Made by a program: the position numbers and the translations under genes
Shown: positions 12,601-24,400 of the stretch, in pieces
Layout: each line of letters opens with the position of its first letter
How positions within the stretch are numbered: position 1 is the first letter of the stretch
The notes under the pieces: model-generated
Seen by the model: the letters and a program-made list of their open reading frames with translations, nothing else
What the model was told of the DNA's origin: nothing
The model's database searches: none
Assembly (NCBI GenBank): GCA_000310025.1
Contig: FN649734.1
Span: 4,626,441-4,690,440 of the forward strand
DNA from: Ectocarpus siliculosus
Lineage: Eukaryota; Sar; Phaeophyceae; Ectocarpales; Ectocarpaceae
Length of the DNA: 64,000 nt
Direction: 5' to 3'

Positions 12601-14364
12601 GAACCATCGTTCTATACCTTGAGGGGTTAAAACGGAGACCCTGGTTATTAACTCCCATAACCCAATCTATCGCAAACCCAGAGAGAGACATTGGGTGACA
12701 TGGAGCAGACGTTACCGCTCCTTTGTCTCCTCCCAGAAGGTATTGATTTCTGTCCACAGCAGTAGTGGGGGACTGCGCTTTCGCAGTCTCCATCAAGCGG
12801 CGAGGGCCTTAACAATAGCCCCCTGAAATGAGGTCGGGCTTCCTTGTCTTCGCGAGTGTATCGACACCGTCTCGCACTCGCATCAGTGGTCTCCGCGATA
12901 TGGTCAGGCTCCCATTGTCTTTCTCCAAAGAATGGAATGATCACATGAAGGTGTTCTGTATTAAAGGGGAACAGTGAATCCGTTGCCCTCTGGTGTACTT
13001 AAAAGAAGCGCGGCACAATCTATGCACCCGTCGTTTATACATGCATTCCATCGAGCCTTGGGACCGCAAGCACGCTGAGCGAGGGGGGAAAGGAGATTTG
13101 CTTTGTCAGCCCCCCCCCCCATCCATTCAATACCGCAGGTCAACAGCACAACAACTGTCGGTCCAAGGGACGATACTGTCTGTGTTGTCCTTATCTCGCC
13201 GACCGTACTATGGTAATTTGCGGGCTGTGACCTCCTCATCTTACGCTGCTTTTCCTTGTCCCACGTCATGCTCATCGCCACACAACGCTTTCGAGCACGC
13301 ACCGTCTCACGACCCTCAGCGGGACTACCACCACAAGAAATGAAGTTTGAACCTCCTTCTGGGCGATTGTCTTCCTTCCCTCACCACACACCCCAATCTT
13401 TTTTCATGACTCCCTCCCCCACCGCCACGCTTATTCACCTGTCCGCTCTATCAGGATAAAAGAACGGGCACTCGCCGCGTCGTTGCTTCGGGCAGAGATC
13501 GAGCACTCGAGGGAGAAGGCCAAGGCCAAAGAAGTAGAGGTGCGCCAGGTGTTTTGATTTAGTGCGGAAGCACAGTGTATGAATTATGTACGAAACCAAG
13601 TGTCCATTTGCTGCCGCAAATGGATAGCACTCTTCTCATCTAGGGTAAGTCTCGTGGTCGAACATCATTGCGCATGGCTTCAAGGGGTGCCACGGGTATG
13701 AGTTGACCGGTTAGTCAGGACAGCCCGGAATGGAAGTGTCCACGCCAGGTTAGGCCGGGAAGGCTGTGAACACCACTGCTCACGCCAAGGCCACGTCGGC
13801 CTGATTCACACGTCAGGTCTGATCATGACCTGTACTCGACGAAACGGAGCCGGTGACGCATTCTTCTGCTGTTGATCGAGCCAGCCGAATTGACCGCTCT
13901 CGATTCTTGTCCCAAAAGTTTTTGCTCAATAACCAACGAACATGTGCTCAATACGTGCGAGAAGTCGCCGTAAGCGTCTTTTCACTCCCACCGCGTCGTC
14001 TCGCAAATCATTTTTGCTTTGCTCTCGTAGGCGTGTCTACTAGGGCCGTGATGACTCGATGCAATGGCCTGCACCTTGTGGTGCCTTTCGTTTTCAAAGG
14101 CGGGTGATGCACGCGTGTGCCTTTGTCTAGAGAACGGCCGGTCCAGATACGTATCCAGCGACATCAAGTTAAAATGCAAGAGTTTTCATCGTCCATTTCA
14201 CCGAGTTTTTGTCCTTTTTGTGTTTTATTGCGTTCCTTCCGGCTTGGTTGCTTTGTGCTCAGGAGAAAAAAGCTGCTGATGACCACCGCCAGGCACTGAG
14301 GGCTCGCGCGGGCCAGTACCGCCAGGATAAGGAGTTGGCCAAGACGTCGGCGTTCGCCCGCTAG
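2679..14364 (+). CDS. 272-residue charged coiled-coil protein, eight exons
   Basis: Predicted exons are 2679-2840, 5084-5137, 5801-5911, 6453-6590, 7312-7410, 7656-7723, 13455-13539 and 14263-14364. All junctions are GT-AG, phases agree (only the 7723/13455 junction is inside a codon), and the exons sum to 819 bases ending in TAG. The first ~54 residues are a Pro/Thr-rich basic leader (MSAMCTPSRCATPARQ). From about residue 50 to the end it is almost pure Glu/Lys/Arg/Ala helix, for example LKELRRQELEAEKREA, without signal peptide or membrane segment. The composition resembles trichohyalin-plectin-homology and ciliary microtubule-associated coiled coils, but no diagnostic motif fixes the family. 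A flagellar or cytoskeletal role is inference. Intron 6 is 5.7 kb and carries repeats; additional small exons there cannot be excluded. Confidence 0.75.
8960..9874. repeat. Foldback palindrome of about 915 bp inside an intron
   Basis: The left arm from 8960 (gttgggatgtgcaccctg) is the reverse complement of the right arm ending at 9874, and pairing continues inward almost to a centre near 9410, as at gggctatttgcaacgtacc (about 9238) against its inverse near 9532-9550. Identity by eye is about 75-80 percent with small indels; the right arm has gained a CT microsatellite. It could be a foldback or MITE-like element or an inverted duplication. Transcribed as part of intron 6, it would form a long hairpin. 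Confidence 0.8.
9597..9624. repeat. (CT)n microsatellite
   Basis: About 14 uninterrupted CT units lie in the right arm of the palindrome and are absent from the matching position in the left arm, so the expansion followed formation of the inverted repeat. Confidence 0.9.
9960..10520. repeat. Degenerate ACCGCC-rich repeat block
   Basis: The sequence is punctuated by accgcc, tgccgcc and gcctccgcc words. A longer unit resembling gccnccgccgaagtc followed by ttactgcc recurs near 10034, 10158 and 10236. It directly follows the palindrome and has an AT-richer background than the exons. No coding potential is evident despite short open frames. Confidence 0.55.
12205..12330 (+). repeat. Dispersed repeat with telomere-like core, copy 1
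   Basis: A stretch starting tagtagccttcgcga runs into a degenerate G-rich core (ggtttgggttgagggtt, ggttagagttgg) and then gaacgccccctctctat. Similar arrangements occur at 15585-15690 and 46250-46350. It lies in intron 6 of the coiled-coil gene. Confidence 0.55.
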
Positions 14365-14814
14365 AGGGACCTGCTATGGTTGAGGGCGAGGGCGGAGGAA
14401 GGGCGTGCCATCACACGTTTCCCCTTTGCCGCAGTCGCGAGCGAGGTGTTGGGCAAGTGATCCACTCGCCGTGGTCACCGCATCGCACAGCCAAAACGCT
14501 TAGGTAGCCAAGAGAGGCACAATGTGACCGCAAGTTTTTCGTTCGCGGAATCCGTACGAGGGGTTGGGGTGGGTGGAGGTTGAGGGCAGGACCACACACA
14601 AGGAGCTGATAGAACAAAGGACACACGCAATCTGTTGGGGTTGCCGGTGTGTAGTGTTTTCGTCCCATCCATTCTGGGGCCAGTCTTACATTTTGGGTAG
14701 TATCTGACGTATCAGCCGGGGTCACACAAGAGGAAGGTAACACGGGGACATTGTTTGTTTGTTTTTATATTTTTGTCCCACCTTCCTCCTAAGTTGCCTG
14801 TCGATTTGTTTTAA

Positions 14815-14970
14815 GCGAGAAGGGTTCAGCAGTCCCTTTCCTCTTGTTGTGTACACTCACGAAGATGACGCGTTCCACCGCAGAATTGCAAGTCGTTCAC
14901 TCCCGAGAGATATTCGAACCACCACCTGCTGCTAGTAGGTGTACGAGGGTAAGAACTAGACCACGGGGGC
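14815..14970 (-). mobile_element. tRNA-derived SINE candidate, family A copy 1
   Basis: Read on the minus strand it begins with a tRNA-like head containing TGGTCTAGTTCTTA (box A-like) and GGTTCGAATAT (box B-like), followed by a tail ending in the complement of gcgagaagggttcagca near 14815. Head and tail are shared with the copy at 51059-51242. The head cannot form a proper acceptor stem, so it is not a functional tRNA gene. Confidence 0.65.
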
Positions 14971-15584
14971 GACAGGTTCGGTGTACCTGCGTTTGATTTT
15001 CGTTCCAGCATGTAAAGTAATCGTGACAACGAGGTTCCACACAATCTGCCCTCCTCAAGCAGCGAGGTTGTGTTGGTCGGCAAGCCAGTCATTTTTGTGG
15101 GCACAGCAGTGTACATGCATACGTGCATACAAAAACAAGTGTGTACGAATCCCACGTAGTTGATCGGGAAGGATCGGTACGGAGTTCCGATTCGATGTGA
15201 GCCGTCGAGTAGCCTCAACCTGAATGGACGCACCACCGCTGGTGGTGCGGGGGTTTGCTGGCTGAGACGCCGTTGTCTCTCACTGGCTCGTGTCCGGAAG
15301 AGACCGAACCTCTGCGCTAGTTTGTTTCATATTACATACCAGTACAGTCAGTAGCTCGTTTTTTTCTTGTTTTCGTGTGTTTGTGGGGCGTGCTTGCGCA
15401 AGGACGGGTTGTGGGATAGCCGAACTTGATCGGGAGCACCTCCCGCGGTAGTCGCTCGTACGGGTACGGTGTGATTGCGGACTAAATAGTAGACGGCAAT
15501 GCATTTGTGCGCTATGTTGAGAACCGTTTTGTACCAACGGGTTTTTCCTGTGTTCATGCCCCTTTGGGGGGGCGGGTCTTTCGA

Positions 15585-15690
15585 GCAGTAGCCTTCGCGA
15601 TGTTGTTTCAGTATGTAGGGCGTGCGGGGTGGGATTAGGGTAAGGGATAGGTATACGAAGCCCTCGTCTCTATCAACTTGGAAGTAGATT
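15585..15690 (+). repeat. Dispersed repeat with telomere-like core, copy 2
   Basis: It starts cagtagccttcgcga and carries gggattagggtaaggg, followed by acgaagccctcgtctc. Order and wording match the copies at 12205 and 46250, with substantial divergence. Confidence 0.5.
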
Positions 15691-17146
15691 GGTAAAAACA
15701 TCCGCGGAGGCGGTCCCTTTCGAGGTAGGCATGCGTGGCATGTTTCAATGATAAAACAATGGCGCCGGAGGCGGGGGAGCGGGGGGGGGGGCGGGCGACA
15801 CAATGACTTTATGTTTGTGACAGATTGTCAATCAGAGGGAGTGGCTTCGAGCGAGGTTGTATGCGTCGAGGTCGGTCGCGTGCTTCTTCGTGCCTTCTTT
15901 GCTCGTGTATCTGTCATTTTTTAATTTTTGGGCGGGCTTTATTTTTCGTGTAGATTCGCTCGTTTTTGTCGCCAGCCCTCTCCTCCTCCCTCGGTCCGGG
16001 GTGTGTGAATAGGTTTGGTTTCGTGTAGCACATGCAGTAGAAGCGCAACGAATCACGGTGGCGCACATACGACGGGGCGGATACGCGTGCTACTGGTTGG
16101 TGCTGTCATGCTGTGTGATTCTGGTGAAGTAGAAGAATCATTCTACTGTTGTAGCGCCAAGTCACCAACAGCAAGTTTACGCATAAGTGTGGTGTTCTGT
16201 TGATTGTATCAACGAGTGTATTGTGCGATAGTGTGCGTTGTGGGTAATCGTGATGATAGGGAAACAAGTAGCAATAATCGTCAGGGGTGTCAACTTTCCC
16301 AGTAAACTCTTAAAACAAGCAGCACATAGCGTGCGTGAACACAAAGTACGTGTATTTGGTAGCACGATCGATGCTCTTTCTTTGCATCACTCAGTTTCTC
16401 TTTTATGCTGCCGCGGCCGAAGCTGTACGTATGCATATGGTATCTGGCAGTGCATGCATTCCGGGTCAGTGCACGGCTACGCGATCCTTGGCATGCGAGC
16501 ATCATCAGTTCAAGTGTAGTCTACCTTTGTCCTCTATTCGAGAAGAAGCTTGTTCATTCTTCCTATCGTTGGCGCGAAGCACGACCCGCTACGGAACAGG
16601 CGTACGTGCGGTAGAGGCCAAGGACAGCCAGCCCGGCGCATCTCGCCTCCCGAACTGTACACAGTGATATCATCCCTATTTTTCTCTGATTCCTGTGTTC
16701 GCCCAATATTGGCATGTGCTGTGGTAGGCCATCATTGGTAGACTAAACACTACTGTAGACCTACTACTGTACATCCATTTCAAAGCTCGATCTTCCACGT
16801 GCTTTCATGCAATCCCTCTTTGGCCCGATCATGTTTGCTACGATACCTGTTTGTCCTGCCCTTGCTTCCGCTGTCATGTCAACGTGTGCGTTGACAAAAC
16901 TACTACTGTATTATACTCAGGGTTGCCACAAAAACAAGGTGCCAGTCATCATTCTATGGTAGTTCGACATGCTTGCGAAGTCGACGAACGAGGGGGGGTA
17001 GTGATGGTGAAACGCTAAGCAGGCGTTTTTCGCATTCCGGGAATCAGGGATACAATTTAGTTATCACACAACAGTCATGACACTACTTACTCCTTCTCAT
17101 CCGATCACCCAGCGGGATATCCTTCTCCACATAAGCAGAGGGCGTC

Positions 17147-17412
17147 ATGGCATCATCAACAGAAAAGCGCATCGAACTGAAGCTCTCTAAAAGTAAGCCG
17201 ATAAAAGTTGACCAGTCCAGGCGGCACTTGTTACTGGTACCGGATAACAGCAGCAGCGTAGGCCAAGTATGTAGTCTACTTCTTCTGCCAACAACGTTGG
17301 TTGTTGTTGGACATGCGTGTGCCCTCAACCCTCTCTGCAGTTGGACAAATCCGTCTCTCTCGTCTGCGTCGATATCCAACCGAAGAAGGGAAAGCTCGCT
17401 CGTGAAAGCTGA
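17147..17412 (+). CDS. Possible small two-exon gene, 64 residues, unknown function
   Basis: Exon 17147-17266 starts MASSTEKRIELKLSKSKPIK and ends at a caa|gtatgt donor. Exon 17341-17412 follows a good pyrimidine tract and ctctctgcag acceptor, continues in phase 0 (LDKSVSLVCVDIQPKKGK) and stops at TGA. The two exons join without frame conflict. The product is basic, soluble and has no motif I know. It lies 1 kb upstream of the coding-like sequence at 18.4 kb. A cryptic donor inside exon 2 at about 17402 (gtgaaag) would let it be the 5' end of a longer transcript joined to that sequence. The gene could be spurious; support is splice-signal quality and composition only. Confidence 0.4.
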
Positions 17413-18444
17413 AGTAAACTAGAGAGTCATCGCTGATACGCCCCTCGGGCGTGCCAACAACTGCCGATGATGGAGGCAGATGATCTTGTAAGATGAAGAC
17501 TGGGTGTTACGCTAGAAGAAGACGCGGAAGAGTGGCACTGCAGCTATTTAGCTGCTGGTGTCCACCCAGGTTTATATTTTGCTCCGAACGAGGTCGCCAT
17601 CTTCTTGTCCTCACCCCCTTCCCTTTCCGTTCAGAATTAACCACGCGGTGTGCGGCAGGCAACAACTTCCAGAAGAAGACAGGAGGAGGTGATGTCGGGC
17701 GTGTGCCGGAAGCGCTTTTGCCCATTCATAGAGATAGCACGCATGTCGGGCAGGGAAAACGAAGGACGAAAGTCGTGTGGTTGAAATCCTTTTGACACGA
17801 ATCCTGTTGATTTTGCAACAACATAGCTTACTCACTGGTATTCATGATTAAGTCGTCTTGCTGAACCCTGAACCCTAATGATTACACCTACTCGAGCCTT
17901 GCAGGGGTCTGCATCCAACGAGGCGTCAAACTCCGGGTCATCAAATCATGTTTGCATGTTTGAACCTGTTTCACCTCAAACCAACAGCGCTTCATTTTTG
18001 CACCACAGCGATGCGACGGCTTCCCGTATCTTTGCACACAAAGTTGATGGCATTGGCACAAAGGCGTGATCAAATCATGCTTATCCCATTTTGGCTGCTT
18101 TCTCGATCCTGCCTCACTCTTCTACTATGCATGTCACGGCGGAGATGACAACAGCAGTCACGCATCTCGTTGGATGGATATTACCGAAACAACGGCGGCG
18201 TGATTCCGTTGGGTGATAGTGATGACTGATGAGCACATGGATGCGCGAAAGCAAAACATGCAATGGGTGACCACGATATCAACTCTCCTGGTCATCGAAT
18301 CAAACGTGTTTACACTCGGCATGGATTGGCGATCGAGAAAGGGGCGGGAAGAACGAGAGAGCTCTCACATCACATGTTACCGACCACAGACGGATCCTGC
18401 TGGACCCTGGACACTGGATACATGTTTTTTTTTTTTTTCTCCTG
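17413..18444. other. Intergenic or intronic sequence without a supported gene
   Basis: Nothing coding is convincing. A short telomere-like word, ctgaaccctgaaccctaatg, lies at about 17862-17881. The rest is mixed-composition DNA with only short open frames. Confidence 0.5.
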
Positions 18445-19443
18445 TTGGCACTTTCATATCTACCCTACGGCGGCCTTGCCTCTGTGACTGAAGAACTCCG
18501 GCCTCGAATAGAAGAGCTCCTGTGCGGTGCATACCTCATGGCAAGAGCCCGAGAGGAGTTCAGCCGCCCCGCCTGCCGAGGTTTTACGCGGGTTGATGAT
18601 GCGTTCATCGCGCGCAGATCTCTTCTGGCAACCCCTATCCCCGGGCTTTTTTTTCTCAATTTTTTCAAAACGCGCGAAAGAAAACAGAAAACGATGCCTC
18701 TGCTTGGTTGTTGACCGGCCTGCTGCCCAAGAGAGAAGAGCTCAAACCGGCGAGGGAGGAAAACCTGACGTCGCTAACGGCGACGCTGAGACCGTACCTC
18801 AGAACGCTGTCGGTCCTCCGACGCCCGTGGTGGTGGGGAGCGCGGCTCCGATCCTGCCCTGCTGTGTCCGATGCGAAAGGGGATCGTGTCTGCCATGACA
18901 CCTCAAGACCCACGCTCCTCCGCGCCTCCGCTCGGCGAAGAGGATACCAGGAGGCAGCAGCAACACGAGGCGAGCAGCCACAACAACGACGATAGGGAGA
19001 ACAACAACAACGACAACGATCCTCCTCCTCCTCCTCCTCCTCCTCCTCCCTCTGCCCAGGCGCCTCGCGCTGAGAAAGAGGAGGAGCCCCAGCAGGAGGC
19101 AGGCGGAGGGGCATCATCATCATCATCGCGAAATCGTGGGAGCGCCACGGTTTCTCAAGAGTCAACCCTGGAGAGCAGCAGCACCCCTGCTGGTGCTGTT
19201 CCCCAGCAGGCGGGCGCCGCTGCCGCTGCTGCTATGGTGCCGAGCAAGCCTGTGCTGCGGTGCCAACGGAAGGGGAAGGGGAAGGCGAGCGAGGGTGGGG
19301 CTGGCGCTGGTGCTGGCGCCGTGGCGAAGAGATCGGTCGGTGCTGGCGGGGACGGGATGGAATTGGTCGAAAAAAAGGGCAAGGGAAAACGACAGCGGGC
19401 GGGACAGAGCCATAAGCGGGGCAGGCAAGAGGAAGAGGATGAG
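18445..19443 (+). CDS. Coding-like low-complexity region, possible 5' exons of the ADA3-like gene
   Basis: Two stretches look coding. About 18470-18640 reads VTEELRPRIEELLCGAYLMA and onward, helix-like. From ATG 18871 an open frame runs through Gln/Asn/Asp-rich, poly-Pro, Ser and Ala tracts to a basic patch (KKGKGKRQR) and acidic EEEDE, where gag|gtgagc at 19443/19444 is a good phase-0 donor. If splicing fails the frame stops at 19473. An acceptor at about 21450/21451 (aaaaag|gttaag), also phase 0, could join it to the first ADA3-like exon, but it lacks a pyrimidine tract. A short MVPxKP..RC phrase echoes MVPRCALR in the last exon of that gene. Exact splicing between 18.4 and 18.9 kb, where frames switch, is unresolved. 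It may instead be a separate gene for a disordered nuclear protein. Confidence 0.45.
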
Positions 19444-21411
19444 GTGAGCCACAAAAAAAGAGAGAAGGATTGAGAGAGGGGGGTTGGTTGTTTTTTTTTC
19501 GCGGTAATTATGATGCTCTTTTTTATCCGCGAGGCGGTTGTACTGGGGTGTGTTGAACGCCCGCCACACCCACGGAAGAGAGAGGTTTACAACATACAGC
19601 AGGCGCAGCCTCCTGCTGTTGTGTTTCATGTCTCTTTTGGATCGATCCTCACACCCGCTCCTGGTGGGAAGAAGCTGACTTCCCTTCGACTGCTGTTTTG
19701 AAAATGGTTGTTCCCGATCTCTTCCCACACTCACTCAGCAGGTCTAGGTAACCCGTGCGTTGTGTCGTAGACTGCCGTGGATGTGCCTTCAGCCCCCGCT
19801 AGAATTGAGTAGGTTGATAACAGCAGAGCAGCAGGAAATGCTGGCGCGTCGTGTCTGCCGGCTGTTCAAAATCTTGCTATAATAATACTGCTGTACAATG
19901 GCGTCCGCGACGATGCACCTTCGTTTCTCTCTCACACACAGCGTCTATCCATTCAAAGCTGCACCCTGAGTGGCCACTTTTCTTGTAACCTCTCGCTCTA
20001 CGCATGTATTTACTCTCTACTGGCTGTATTTACTCTCTACTGGCCTACTTTCACACCACTAGTCTATCCCAAGCGTTTCATGTCCTTACCTGCTGTCATC
20101 TTCCCATTGGGCGAGCAAACTTCAATCGACGTGTGTACAGCAGTGGGCACGTGTATGCGTAGGGTCTTTCATGCATTCAGCGGAATATGCACATGGTACA
20201 TACTTGTAGATGGTGTGCTGTGCTGGAGCGTCAACAATCTCAACGCCGACGAAGCACATGTAAGCGTCTACTACTGCTGCACCTCGATCGTTCAATGCGA
20301 TTCGGGCCATGATATCTTAACGTGAAGTGGGAGCGTGCTCTCTACCCTACTGCCTTTTGGTTTCCTCTCTCCTGGCCAAATGGTGCTGTAGGGCGCGTAA
20401 GCTTGGTTGTACTGGTATGCATGTGTGCATATTGTAGAATACGCACAAACTATGCTTTGCGCAACAAACACGGCGGTTCCATACCAAGCACAGCAGTACT
20501 TTTGTTCTTTGAAGTGAATCGGTAGATCTACCGCAGTATATACGCTTCACACACAGATTGGAATCTAGCCAACGCGAAGAGGGTTCTTTCGAACATGTCC
20601 CATATGTGACGAACCCCCTCGTACTTGGGACTGGTGTTCTCTGCGTGTGAACCAGAACAGCCGCAGCAAGTGGAGAAGCACTATAGCAGTCGGCTTGCAC
20701 GTAAGAGGACGGGTGCAAGCAACATTGTAGTCAAATGATGCATTTTCTGAAATTACGCCGCTGTTTTCGGCGCCGATGCTTCTTTTGCTGCTGACATACC
20801 GGACTTTTCAAAAAAGACTCCACATCCCGTTCGACTGTGGGTATATCTCGAATGGGTAAAATAGTCTTTCTGTGTGTGTATTTATTATTCCTTCATTGGA
20901 TTCAAGGGGCGTGGTATCTTGCGCAGCCTACGGTAGATGCACCTACACATGCATAGTACCGAGCGGTGTAGAGTGATGTGTTCGGCATTTTGGGGTGGTC
21001 TCAATTCAGCGGTGGGGGTCCCGGTCTAGCGGTTTGGTGGTTAGCGGCATGCCCTGTATCACGGTGATGAAGTCGCATGACGCCACTGTTGCACCCCGGT
21101 TCAGGTTGTCTTATCTACAGAGTTAATCCGGACAGCGCAACATAGCGGTTGTGTGAGCTGTTTTTTTGTTTTTTTCAGTGAGAAATGGCGGTTATCAACT
21201 CGAATTTTGCGGAAATCCCGCGCGCCCAACTGTCTCTCTCCTCGTTATCGTCCAGGGTGCCATTTTGGACGGCACCTCTCTTATATGCCTACTCTCGCCT
21301 CTGCTCAATCGTTATCTCACCCCTCCCCCCCCCCCCCGCCCGGGCCGCCTCTGCTGCTCTGTTTGCACACCGCCCCGTCTCCGGCCTCTCGCGCGACCGG
21401 ACCAAATCAAC
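19444..21411. other. Non-coding interval upstream of the ADA3-like gene
   Basis: This is an intron if the 18.9-kb exon belongs to the downstream gene, otherwise promoter and intergenic DNA. It contains a perfect 20-bp tandem duplication at about 20004-20043 (tgtatttactctctactggc twice) and several copies of the ACTGCTGT word. A tRNA-like stretch near 21020-21105 lacks pairing arms and is not called as a gene. Confidence 0.5.
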
Positions 21412-24400
21412 ATGAAACATAAAAATTATCATCGCCAACAAAACAAAAAGGTTAAGCCGGTAGTCGTTCCGCCAGCGTTGGACAAGCTGTGGTCGGTCAC
21501 GTGCGCGGCCCACTTCTGCCCGATCAAGAAGAGCGACGAGGATTTTCTCAGGGGCAAGCAGCTGGAGATCCTTGGGAACTTCGGCGTTGCTCCCGGCACC
21601 ATGCGGAAGAGGGCGGTGAGATGTTAGTGCAGCAGTACAGTCTGGTTATCGCGGCGAGAATTTTCTTGGATTTTCTGGTATACGGTACCCCCGTCCTTGT
21701 CCCTTCCCCACGCCCCCCCCTCTCTCTGCAGCTGCCAAACGTGCTGTCGTGGAACGATCAGGCAAATATTTTTTTTTCCCTCAACCAATGTCCCACACTA
21801 GTGCATGGTGCTTCTGCGTTACGTGAGATGACAGTAGTATGTAGTAGTATATAGTCCTCCGTTGCGGAACGGGGTGCGCAGTCAAATGAGCCCTACGCCC
21901 GCCCCCCCCCCTCTTCTCTCCCCTCGTCCAATTGGTTTGCGAACCTCTACTGCTGCAGGAGGAGTTCGAAGGCACTTTTTTGCACCCCACCATGGGCCCG
22001 GAGGATATCGGAAAAGGTGGGTGGTCTGATGTTTGTTGTGCTATCTTCGCACGGGAACGACTTTTGGTTTTGGATTCTCCTCGGTACGTTGGAAAACTCC
22101 CTGCTACGCTGGTCCTGGCGATTTCTCGATTAGTCAGTGTGCATGCTGATTTTAAGTCAATTAGCAATATCCCACATGGGGAAGGACGTACATCTCGGCG
22201 TCAAACGTCGTTTCAGGCGGGGGGGGGGGGGGGGGGGGGGAACCCCAAGAAAGGGGGGGGGGGGCCAATCTTTTGGCCCGGGCCCAAAAGGAAAACCCCC
22301 CTGGAAAATTTTTAAAATTTTTTGTAACCCGGAAAGATCCCTATTGGGGTTGGGGAATTTCCCCCACGGCCCAGGAAAGGACCCGTCCCCGTCATTTGCC
22401 CCGGGATGCCGAAAGGTTCTAATTGAAAAACAAACCGGGGGTTTTAAGCCCAAAACCCCTCCCACCCCACCCCCCTTTTTTCCCGGAAAACTTTCCCCCC
22501 CGTTGCGGGCCCAAAAATCCCCCACAAAAAAAAAAACCAAGAGCTCAAACTGGGTTGGGGGGCCGCCCCCCGGCGGGCCCCNNNNNNNNNNNNNNNNNNN
22601 NNNNNNNNNNNNNNNNNNNNNNNNNNNNNNNNNNNNNNNNNNNNNNNNNNNNNNNNNNNNNNNNNNNNNNNNNNNNNNNNNAATGGCCAATTTCCCACAG
22701 GGGGGAGGTATTATATTTGGGGGAAAAAAGCATTTTGGGGGGGGGGGGGGGGGGGGGGAGGGTACTCAGAGGAAGGGGCGGGCGTGCCAATCGTTTGGTC
22801 TGGGCACGAACGGAACAGCCCTCTGGAATATTTCTAATATTTCTTGTACTCTGGAAGTATCGCTATTGGTGTTGGGTAGTTCGCCCTACGGCCACGGAAG
22901 GCATCCGTCCGCGTCAGTTGCACCGGGATGTCGGAAGGTTCTGATTGGAGATCGAAGCGGTGGTTTTGATGCCAAGACGCCATCCATCGCGACCCTCTGT
23001 TTGTCCTGAAACTCTTCCTCCTCTGTCGCGGCACGAACAGTCCTCGACGAGGAGAAGAGCAAGGAGCTGAAGCTGGGTCTGGTGCCGGCGCTCGGGCGGC
23101 CCTACGAGGACCTGTGGGCGGAGGAGAGCTACGTGGAGTCGCTGGCGAGCCGGTCGTGGTCGTCCCTGGCGAGGGACTCGTCGCAGCACGTGGGTCTTTT
23201 GTGGCTGTTTGTTTATTTAGTGCTGGTATCGATCGGCCGTGCCGCCAGGGGGGAGGGGCACCAGTCTTTTGTGTGGGTAGCGTTTGTGAGGGCTGCTGTA
23301 GCTTTCGTTGCGGTTTCTATTGGTGCTGTTATCGATCGACTGCGCCGCCAGGGTGGACACCAGTCTTGTGGCTGCATGAGGGCTAGCTTTCGTCGTTGCC
23401 ATGCATACGTGTTTTTTCTTTTCTGGTCTTTAGTTGTTGTCGTCGTCATTATCGTTGGCCGGTTTCGTTTTGTTCCCCCGGCGGCGGCGTGTTTCGCGCC
23501 TGCTTGATATATCCCCCAACACCATTTTTTGTTTATTGAGTTGAGAATCACCTCTCCCTTTGCATTTTGTTTGTTTCCACGCGGGAGATAGACTGGTGTG
23601 ACCGACCAATCCTACAGCACATAGTAGAACACCTTTTGCTCGTGAGTAATGCTCCGCTGTTGAACCGTCCTCCTCCAAAACCGTTGTTCAGGCGGGTGCC
23701 TCCACATCAGGAGCATCGGCGGCGGCGGCGGGAGCGGGAACAGACACGGGAGCAGACGCCGCTGCGGCGAAGGCGGGGGGGGGGGGAGGCTCCGCGGAGG
23801 GAGAAAGGGGCAGCCTCCGGGCGGGCGGGCGAAAAAACAGCGGCGGCGGATTCGGCTCCTTCAGCGGAGCGGCGGCGCTGCTTCTTCACGGTTCGTCGCC
23901 ATTGGCAGGTGGCGATGGGGGGGCGGACGGGGCGGACGCCGTTGTGGGTTCCTGCTTGCCGATGGCGAGGGACTGGACGGAGGTGGTACCGTCGCACGAC
24001 GAGGCTAGCTTCCGGCGGTGCCTAGCGGAGAGCAGGTCGAGGGGGGGCGTTTTTGCGGGGAGGAGGGGGTTTTACTTGCAGAGGGGCGGCGATATCGACT
24101 GGGAGGCGGAGGAGGTGGAGAGGGAGAAAGAGAGGAGGAGGGCCGCGGCAGGCTTGGAGGTGAGCGAGTGCCGTGTGATGATTGGTTGGGGGCGGTGCTG
24201 TGCGTACAGTCTCTTGTCGCCTACCGGGCGCTCAACTGTTGATTCAGTTATTCGTGTGGGTGAAAGACGTTTTGTGCTGTTTTTTTTTTAGCTGGTGTTT
24301 GTGCGTGTATCGTAGGCTCTCTCGCCTCCCGGGCGCTCAACAGCAATTCAGCTTTGCGTGTGGGTGGAAGACGTTATTCTTTCCATATTTATTTAGCTGG

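Larger units (their letters stand above)
14365..17146. other. Intergenic region with SINE and repeat copies
   Basis: No coding exon is supported. It contains the SINE-like copy at 14815-14970 and a copy of the telomere-core repeat near 15585-15690. The rest, including a run of short open frames at 16.0-16.7 kb, has no codon signature or paired splice signals. Confidence 0.55.

Noticed and set aside
21020-21105. tRNA-like stretch with ggtggttagcggcatgc
   Set aside because: It is too long, with no pairing acceptor or T arms; possibly an old SINE head but only one copy was noticed.
21727-21780. Extra exon of the ADA3-like gene after ctctctgcag at 21732
   Set aside because: The acceptor looks good but no GT donor follows in a usable frame, while joining 21615 directly to 21959 keeps phase and makes sense downstream.
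22137-23009. Long open frames spanning the first N-gap
   Set aside because: They run through Ns and degraded duplicated flanks, so they are artefacts of the false gap; the same holds for frames across 49028-50045.
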